From: Pseudonocardiaceae bacterium
GTDB taxonomy: Bacteria; Actinomycetota; Actinomycetes; Mycobacteriales; Pseudonocardiaceae
Assembly (NCBI GenBank): GCA_025937115.1
Contig: JAICSB010000212.1
Coordinates: 1-6,049, forward strand
DNA length: 6,049 nucleotides
Direction: 5' to 3'
Of the stretch, positions 1 through 6,049 are shown piece after piece (the stretch's first letter is position 1; each line of letters begins with the position of its first letter). Both the position numbers and the translations under genes were made by a program. Below the pieces are notes generated by a model. That model was not told where the DNA came from. It saw only the letters and a list, made by a program, of their open reading frames with translations, and searched no databases.

Positions 1-432
1 ACGTTCGCTTCGGCGGATGATGTAGCTCAGGAGGTGTGTCTCGCGGTGCTCACGGCCCTGCCCAGTTACCGCGACCAAGGTCGGCCATTCCTCGCCTTCG
101 TCTACGGCATCGCCTCGCACAAGGTGGCCGACGCCCATCGGTCCTCGGCTCGCAATCGCTCCGAGCCGGTCCCGGAGGTCCCCGATATCCCGGACCTGGC
201 CGATGGTCCGGAGGCACAAGCGATGCAGGGCGAATTCACCGGGCGAATGACCAAGCTGATGGAAACCCTGCCGGAAAAGCAACGAGAGATCGTCCGCCTG
301 CGGGTCATGGTGGGGCTGTCCGCGGAGGAGACCGCCGAGGCCGTCGGCTCTACTCCCGGCGCGGTCCGGGTGGCCCAGCACCGGGCTCTGGGCAAGCTGC
401 GCAGCGTGCTGGCGTCTGAGGGGGTGGTCTGA
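1..432 (+). CDS. sigD: ECF RNA polymerase sigma factor SigD (5' truncated by window edge)
   Basis: The reading frame is open from base 1 and ends at TGA 430-432, giving 143 visible residues. About 60-70 N-terminal residues should lie outside the window, since M. tuberculosis SigD is about 212 aa. Sigma region 2.2-2.4 is visible at residues 5-50 (ADDVAQEVCL, then FLAFVYGIASHKVADAHR), which contacts core polymerase and the -10 element. A variable linker covers about 51-80. Region 4 follows at about 85-138 (LPEKQREIVRLR, then the helix-turn-helix LSAEETAEAV-GSTPGAVRVAQH), which reads the -35 element. The match to mycobacterial SigD is strong throughout, including the region 4 helix. The ATG at 34 is internal and would cut region 2, so it is not the start. 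The stop codon abuts the GTG of rsdA, so the two are translationally coupled and form one regulatory unit. The promoter lies outside the window. Confidence 0.93.
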   Translation, partial: TFASADDVAQEVCLAVLTALPSYRDQGRPFLAFVYGIASHKVADAHRSSARNRSEPVPEVPDIPDLADGPEAQAMQGEFTGRMTKLMETLPEKQREIVRLRVMVGLSAEETAEAVGSTPGAVRVAQHRALGKLRSVLASEGVV

Positions 433-1476
433 GTGCCTGGTCGAGACGACTTCCAAGAGATGCCCGCTGATCTGGCTGCTGTGCAGGCCGACGACGCGCT
501 GCTGGACATGATCGGCCGCTACAACCCGACCGACGATCACGACGAGTTGACGCGGGTGCTGGCGGGATGGCGCCAGGAGATGGAGGCCGAGCCGTTCAGA
601 GAGCTGGTGGACACCGACACCGCGCTGGCGGCGATCCGCGCCGGCCGCCGGCCGGTCCGCCGCCGGAATCCGGTGTTCGGCTCAGTCGCCGCGGCTGCCG
701 CCGTGCTCGTGATCGCCTTCTCCTCGGTGGGCTTGGTCGCCAAGTCCGCGCAACCCGGCGACCGCTTGTGGGGCGTGACCCAGGTGCTCTACGGCGACTA
801 CGCCCGATCGGTGGAGACGGCGGCCGCGGTCCGGACCGAGCTCAACGACGCCCGGACGGCGCTGAAGCAGGGCGATCCCGAACGCGCCAGGGCATCACTG
901 CAGCGAGTTCAGCACCAGCTCCCGGCGATCAGCGAGTCCGAGGGCCGCAACGATCTCACCGCGAGCCACCATCAGCTCGAACAGATTCTGAACAAGTCCC
1001 CGGAGACCGGCTCTGCGAAGGTGCCCGGACTGCCCGGGTTCCCCTCTTCCGGTTCACGGAACGGGTCCAGCACGTCGTCGGCGTCGGACGACGAAACCAG
1101 CTCCCCCGATTCGACCACAACGACGGATCAGAGCACCGAGCCGTCCTCGAGGATGACGCCACCGGTGATCACCAAGAATCATCGTCCCGGTCCGGACCTA
1201 CGGCGACCTGGTTACCCGGGTCCGAGCGGTGGCCCGTCCTCGGTGGGGACCACAACAGGCGATCGCACGGGCGGGGTTGGTGCAACGGGGGACGGTACTA
1301 CCGTGGGCAAGGATTTCTCCCGCCACGGCGACGCTACTGGCACGCCGAGTAATGACGCTCCTAACGTCGGGCCGTCACAGCCGAGTAAAGATCACTTGCA
1401 TAGCGGTGGCCCGGGTGGGCGCGTAGCGCCGGGTTGTGGACTCACCGGACCGGGACGGCCTCCCTATTGCGGCTGA
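433..1476 (+). CDS. rsdA: Anti-sigma-D factor RsdA, single-pass membrane protein
   Basis: RsdA binds SigD in the cytoplasm and keeps it from RNA polymerase; in M. tuberculosis release depends on proteolysis of RsdA. The start is GTG 433, directly after the sigD stop, with a purine-rich Shine-Dalgarno (GAGGGGG, 418-424) about 8 bases upstream. Of 347 residues, 1-65 form the SigD-binding domain (AVQADDALLDMIGRY, then an acidic stretch and LTRVLAGWRQEME). A basic patch GRRPVRRR (71-78) precedes one membrane helix (about 81-103). The outer part begins PGDRLWGVTQVLYGDYA (108-124), followed by a helical segment to about 187. From about 190 on it is a low-complexity Ser/Thr/Pro/Gly tail, ending in a Gly-Pro-rich stretch with two cysteines (335, 346). 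The family member in M. tuberculosis is about 300 aa, so the tail is longer here. Its codons become noticeably AT-richer at third positions than the rest. Identification rests on the N-terminal motif, topology and synteny. Confidence 0.88.
   Translation: MPGRDDFQEMPADLAAVQADDALLDMIGRYNPTDDHDELTRVLAGWRQEMEAEPFRELVDTDTALAAIRAGRRPVRRRNPVFGSVAAAAAVLVIAFSSVGLVAKSAQPGDRLWGVTQVLYGDYARSVETAAAVRTELNDARTALKQGDPERARASLQRVQHQLPAISESEGRNDLTASHHQLEQILNKSPETGSAKVPGLPGFPSSGSRNGSSTSSASDDETSSPDSTTTTDQSTEPSSRMTPPVITKNHRPGPDLRRPGYPGPSGGPSSVGTTTGDRTGGVGATGDGTTVGKDFSRHGDATGTPSNDAPNVGPSQPSKDHLHSGGPGGRVAPGCGLTGPGRPPYCG
673..741 (+). other. Predicted transmembrane helix of RsdA
   Basis: This stretch encodes residues 81-103, an uninterrupted run of Val, Ala, Ile, Leu, Phe, Gly and Ser with no charged residue. 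It follows an Arg-rich patch (residues 72-78), which by the positive-inside rule places the N-terminal SigD-binding part in the cytoplasm and the Ser/Thr/Pro-rich part outside. It is the only convincing membrane segment in the protein. Confidence 0.8.
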
Positions 1477-1482
1477 AGCAGC

Positions 1483-3492
<2,010 letters not shown>

Positions 3493-3493
3493 G

Positions 3494-4621
3494 GTGCGCG
3501 ATCTGGTGGAGATCGGCATGGGCCGTACCGCGCGGCGCGGCTACGACTTCGATGAGGTCCAGATCGTGCCGTCGCGGCGCACTCGCTCGTCGCGGGATGT
3601 GTCCACCAGCTGGCAGATCGATGCCTACCGGTTCGATATCCCGCTGGTGACCCATCCCACCGACGCGATCGTCTCACCAGCGATGGCCGTGCGGATCGGT
3701 GAGTTGGGCGGGCTCGGGGTGCTCAACGCCGAGGGGCTGTGGGGCCGTCACCCGAACGTTGACAAGTTGCTGTTGCAGCTCAGTGCCGCGATGGCGGAGA
3801 CCGACGGTGCGGCGGCGGTGCGGTTGCTGCAGCAGTGGCACGCGGCCCCGATCCAGATCGAGCTGCTCACCGAGGCGATCGGCAAGGTGGCCGAGTCCGG
3901 CGTCACGGTGGCCGCCCGGGTCAGTCCGCAGCACGCTCGGGACCTCGCCCCGAACCTGCTTGCCGCCGGCGTCGAGATCCTTATCGTGCAGGGCACCATC
4001 GTCTCGGCCGAGCATGTCTCCCGTGCCGCGGAGCCGCTGAACCTGGTGGAGTTCATCGCGTCGATGGACGTCCCGGTCATCGCGGGGGGAGTCGGCGACT
4101 ACCGCACCGCGATGCATCTGATGCGCACCGGGGCGGCCGGGGTGATCGTCGGTCACGGCGCGGGTGCGAGCACGTCCACCGCCGAGGTCCTGGGCATCAG
4201 GGTGCCGATGGCCACCGCGGTCGCCGACGCCGCAGCCGCCCGCCGGGATTATCTCGACGAGACTGGTGGTCGTTATGTGCACGTGATCGCCGACGGCGGC
4301 ATGGCTACCAGCGGCGACGTGGCCAAAGCGATCGCCTGCGGGGCGGACGCCGTGATGCTCGGTGAACCCCTGGCCGCCGCCGCAGAGGCTCCCGGCCACG
4401 GCTTGTACTGGACTGCCGCTGCGGCGCATCCATCGCTACCGCGCAGCGACGTCATCGATGTGCCTGGGGGCCCGATCGGCATCGACGCGCTGTTGTTCGG
4501 CCCATCATTCGAATCCGGCGGCACGGTGAACCTGTTCGGCGCGCTGCGCCGCGCCATGGCCAAGACCGGCTACTCCGAGCTCAAGGAGTTCCAGAAGGTA
4601 GGTCTGACCGTCCGGCCCTGA
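3494..4621 (+). CDS. guaB3: GuaB3 family IMP dehydrogenase-related protein
   Basis: A single-domain IMPDH/GMPR-type barrel of 375 residues with no CBS insertion, matching M. tuberculosis GuaB3 (Rv3410c) from VEIGMGRTARR to the end KEFQKVGLTV. Barrel motifs include VPSRRTRS (25-32), ELGGLGVLNAEGL (70-82), VQGTIVSAEHV (165-175) and ADAAAARRDYLDETGGRYVH (244-263). The position of the catalytic cysteine of GuaB2 is Thr227 here (GHGAGASTST), and the Arg-Tyr flap is absent, so ordinary IMPDH chemistry is unlikely. The cyanobacterial GuaB3 is reported to be an IMPDH, but the actinobacterial role is unresolved as far as I know. Start: GTG 3494 lies one base after the guaB2 stop and gives MRDLVEIGMG. 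GTG 3506 (MEIGMG, 371 aa) is preceded by GAGGTG at 3491-3496, a better Shine-Dalgarno fit. Translation is probably coupled to guaB2, with which it forms an operon. Confidence 0.93.
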   Translation: MRDLVEIGMGRTARRGYDFDEVQIVPSRRTRSSRDVSTSWQIDAYRFDIPLVTHPTDAIVSPAMAVRIGELGGLGVLNAEGLWGRHPNVDKLLLQLSAAMAETDGAAAVRLLQQWHAAPIQIELLTEAIGKVAESGVTVAARVSPQHARDLAPNLLAAGVEILIVQGTIVSAEHVSRAAEPLNLVEFIASMDVPVIAGGVGDYRTAMHLMRTGAAGVIVGHGAGASTSTAEVLGIRVPMATAVADAAAARRDYLDETGGRYVHVIADGGMATSGDVAKAIACGADAVMLGEPLAAAAEAPGHGLYWTAAAAHPSLPRSDVIDVPGGPIGIDALLFGPSFESGGTVNLFGALRRAMAKTGYSELKEFQKVGLTVRP

Positions 4622-4634
4622 CGAGTAACGCGGC

Positions 4635-4659
4635 GTGCTGGTGGGTACTACCAGAGCAC
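4635..4659 (+). other. Imperfect hairpin between guaB3 and the transporter gene
   Basis: GTGCT (4635-4639) pairs with AGCAC (4655-4659), and GGT (4640-4642) with ACC (4650-4652) after a two-base bulge. The loop is 7 bases and no T run follows, so it is not a canonical intrinsic terminator. It begins 14 bases after the guaB3 stop and ends 12 bases before the transporter's ribosome binding site. It could be a weak attenuator, an RNA processing site or chance. Confidence 0.3.
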
Positions 4660-4670
4660 GAGACCACTGC

Positions 4671-4679
4671 GGGAGGTGG
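4671..4679 (+). promoter_or_regulatory. Strong Shine-Dalgarno fixing the transporter start at GTG 4687
   Basis: GGGAGGTGG contains GGAGGTG (4672-4678), a near-perfect complement to the 16S rRNA 3' end, 8 bases before GTG 4687. It is the best ribosome binding site in the window. It matters because the GTG it serves is in a different frame from most of the transporter, which is the main evidence that the gene is frameshifted rather than simply starting later. Confidence 0.8.
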
Positions 4680-4686
4680 AACCGCG

Positions 4687-4806
4687 GTGGCAGCTGCCGA
4701 AGGGTTGCAGCGGATCTCGCCCCGTGACGATCACGGCGCCCACAAGGACCGGCTGAGCAGGGCGCAGCTGTGGTTCCTGGCCATCCTCGGGCTGCCCGCG
4801 TTCGGG
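4687..4806 (+). pseudogene. N-terminal fragment of the MFS transporter, in a different frame from the body
   Basis: From GTG 4687 the frame encodes a charged cytoplasmic lead (MAAAEGLQRISPRDDHGAHK) and then RLSRAQLWFLAILGLPAFG, which reads as the front half of a first transmembrane helix. After the GGG at 4804-4806 this frame turns into hydrophilic, Trp/Pro-rich sequence and stops at 4890. Shifting by -1 at that G run gives GVAFAYTVVGTYLPVLLADL, the expected back half of the helix. One lost G (GGGG to GGG) would explain it. Joined, the pieces make a protein of about 427 aa, normal for the MFS. It could be a real inactivating mutation, a sequencing or assembly error, or less likely programmed frameshifting. 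Confidence 0.72.
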
Positions 4807-5969
4807 TGGCTTTCGCTTACACCGTGGTGGGGACATACCTTCCGGTGCTTCTCGCCGATCTTTCCGGTCCGGCCGTCACCGGCATCCTGATCGGTGGCGA
4901 GGGTTTGGTGGCACTGATCGTGCCGATCGTTGTCGGTGGCTGGTCGGACTCGTCGGCCAACAGCGGCATCGGCCGGCGATTGCCTTTCGTGCTCGCCGGT
5001 GCCGTGCTGATGGTCGTTGCGCTGCTCGGGATGCCGCTGGGTGCGGGTTCTCTGCTGTGGATCGCCGTCTCGCTAGCAGTGTTCTTCCTCGGCTACTTCG
5101 GCTACTACACGCCCTACTACGCCCTGTTCCCCGATCTTGTGCCGGCCGCCGTCCGCGGCCGGTCCCAGGGAATTCAGGGTGGTTTTCGTTCGGCGGGCCT
5201 GCTGCTGGCGCTGGTCGGCGGTGGCTTCCTACTCAGCCTGTGGCGTCCGCTTCCCTTCGCGATCGGGGCGGTCGCCGTCGTCGGGGTGACCGTCGCACTG
5301 TGCTTTGGCCTACGGGGCAGCCGGGGCCGGGAGCCCGGCACCGAACAGCCATCGCCGGGTGGCGGTCTGCGCACCGATCTCGGCCTGGTCCGCAGCAACC
5401 GCGCGATCCGGTACTGGATCGCCGCCGACGCCTTATGGGAGGGCGCGGTGGCCGCGCTGAAGACGTTCGTCGTGCTGTACTTCACCCGCGGTCTCGGGAT
5501 GTCGCTGCGTAGCACGGCCACCTCGCTGGCACTGGTCGGGGTGGCCGCGCTGGTGGCGGCCCCGGTGGCCGGCAAGCTCGCGGACCGCTTCGGAGCACGG
5601 CGCATCATGCAGGTGGCGGTCTGGGGTTTCGCGCTCGGGCTGATCCCGACCCTGGTCACCAGGAACACCCTGTTCCTCGCCGCGATCGTGCCCGTCGCGT
5701 TCGCTGCGGTCGTGCTGATGACCCTGCCGTACACGCTGCTGATGAGGCTGCTTCCGGAGCGGAAGGCCCACGGTGCAGGTGCGAGCCTGTTCGGCTTCGC
5801 CAAGGGGATCGGCGTGCTGATCGGCCCCATGCTGGCCGGCCTGGCGATCACGTTCTCCGACCGCGTGCCCCTTGGCGCGTTCAGAGCCACCGCTGGCTAC
5901 GCCGGGGCGTTCGGAGTCGCGATGGTTCTGCTGCTGGCCAGCATCCCGTTGCTCCGCCGCATCGGCTGA
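4770..5969 (+). CDS. Major facilitator superfamily transporter, SLC45/GPH-like (body of a frameshifted gene)
   Basis: The open frame encodes 399 residues if begun at GTG 4770, but the true N-terminus is probably the out-of-frame segment from 4687; meaningful homology should begin near 4806. About 12 hydrophobic segments are visible (roughly 12-30, 38-56, 72-91, 95-112, 142-158, 162-181, 217-238, 250-268, 279-297, 300-322, 341-362, 372-395), with a central cytoplasmic loop at 182-212. MFS motif A appears in both halves: GGWSDSSANSGIGRRLPF (56-73) and GKLADRFGARR (268-278). YYTPYYALFPDLVPAAVRGRSQG (112-134) resembles the TM4-5 loop of SLC45/GPH sugar transporters, which suggests a proton- or cation-coupled solute porter. 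The substrate cannot be inferred. It lies 65 bases beyond guaB3 on the same strand; at this locus M. tuberculosis has choD instead. Codon use is like its neighbours and the frame shows no other break, so any inactivation would be recent. Confidence 0.75.
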   Translation: MVPGHPRAARVRVAFAYTVVGTYLPVLLADLSGPAVTGILIGGEGLVALIVPIVVGGWSDSSANSGIGRRLPFVLAGAVLMVVALLGMPLGAGSLLWIAVSLAVFFLGYFGYYTPYYALFPDLVPAAVRGRSQGIQGGFRSAGLLLALVGGGFLLSLWRPLPFAIGAVAVVGVTVALCFGLRGSRGREPGTEQPSPGGGLRTDLGLVRSNRAIRYWIAADALWEGAVAALKTFVVLYFTRGLGMSLRSTATSLALVGVAALVAAPVAGKLADRFGARRIMQVAVWGFALGLIPTLVTRNTLFLAAIVPVAFAAVVLMTLPYTLLMRLLPERKAHGAGASLFGFAKGIGVLIGPMLAGLAITFSDRVPLGAFRATAGYAGAFGVAMVLLLASIPLLRRIG

Positions 5970-5975
5970 GCGTTG

Positions 5976-6010
5976 GTTATCGCGTTCTGGCTGTCGTTGT
6001 CGCGTTCTGG
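5976..6010 (+). repeat. 15-bp direct repeat with 20-bp period after the transporter gene
   Basis: GTTATCGCGTTCTGG (5976-5990) recurs as GTTGTCGCGTTCTGG (5996-6010), with one mismatch; 11 bases are identical (TCGCGTTCTGG). The copies are 5 bases apart and lie just after the transporter stop, in sequence less GC-rich than the genes. It may be the edge of a longer repeat array or dispersed intergenic element cut by the window end. Confidence 0.65.
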
Positions 6011-6011
6011 A

Positions 6012-6049
6012 TGCAGACTGCAGTTATTCGGGCCCTATTTGGTGCAGTC
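6012..6049. repeat. Nested inverted repeats at the window's right edge
   Basis: TGCAG-A-CTGCA (6012-6022) is a near-perfect palindrome. The overlapping GACTGCA (6016-6022) is inverted as TGCAGTC in the last seven bases (6043-6049), across a 20-base AT-richer spacer. The structure may extend past the window. A terminator, a binding site or a repeat-element end are all possible; there is no T run in view to support a standard terminator. Confidence 0.4.

Noticed and set aside
34..36. ATG as a start codon for the sigma factor
   Set aside because: It lies within region 2, and the conserved ADDVAQEV motif is upstream in the same frame, so the gene begins outside the window.
4635..4659. Intrinsic terminator after guaB3
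   Set aside because: The stem is interrupted by a bulge and has no following T run, so I list it only as an imperfect hairpin.
4801..4807. Programmed -1 frameshift site in the transporter gene
   Set aside because: TTCGGGT does not fit the X XXY YYZ slippery heptamer, and no clear downstream pseudoknot or stem at the right spacing was found; a lost G is simpler.

Overview
The window is GC-rich actinobacterial DNA from a mostly vertical, conserved chromosomal neighbourhood. Gene order and protein sequence match the sigD - rsdA - (divergent DUF5319 gene) - guaB2 - guaB3 locus known from Mycobacterium tuberculosis (Rv3414c to Rv3410c), so the source is a member of the Mycobacteriales/Pseudonocardiales group. 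The wording of GuaB2 and the non-mycobacterial downstream gene make a Pseudonocardiaceae-like organism my best guess, but this is a judgement from memory and not a search.

Layout. Bases 1-432 hold the 3' two thirds of an ECF sigma factor (SigD type), cut by the window edge. It is followed with no gap by rsdA (433-1476), encoding its membrane-anchored anti-sigma factor. On the minus strand, meeting rsdA tail to tail 6 bases away, lies a small DUF5319 gene (1483-1875). A 105-base divergent intergenic region (1876-1980) separates it from guaB2 (1981-3492, IMP dehydrogenase) and guaB3 (3494-4621, IMPDH-related protein of unresolved function in actinobacteria), which are nearly contiguous. After a 65-base gap comes a major-facilitator transporter. 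Its ribosome binding site and first 40 codons (4687-4806) are in one frame and the rest of the protein (to 5969) is in another, pointing to a one-base loss in a G run. The last 80 bases hold short direct and inverted repeats and no gene.

How the parts work together. sigD-rsdA is a regulatory pair: RsdA holds SigD at the membrane until proteolysis releases it. guaB2-guaB3 serve guanine nucleotide synthesis at the IMP branch point. DUF5319 has no known function, but it is fixed between the two modules and shares the guaB2 promoter region. The transporter belongs to the SLC45/GPH-like part of the MFS; its substrate is unknown and its link to the upstream genes is only positional.

The most interesting signals are: (1) a possible pair of divergent leaderless promoters, each with a TANNNT -10 hexamer 6-7 bases from a start codon and no Shine-Dalgarno sequence; (2) a 10-bp tandem repeat and two short palindromes in the same region; (3) a Cys/His cluster in DUF5319; (4) the transporter frameshift. 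I see no RNA gene, CRISPR array, insertion sequence or clear new multi-gene system here.
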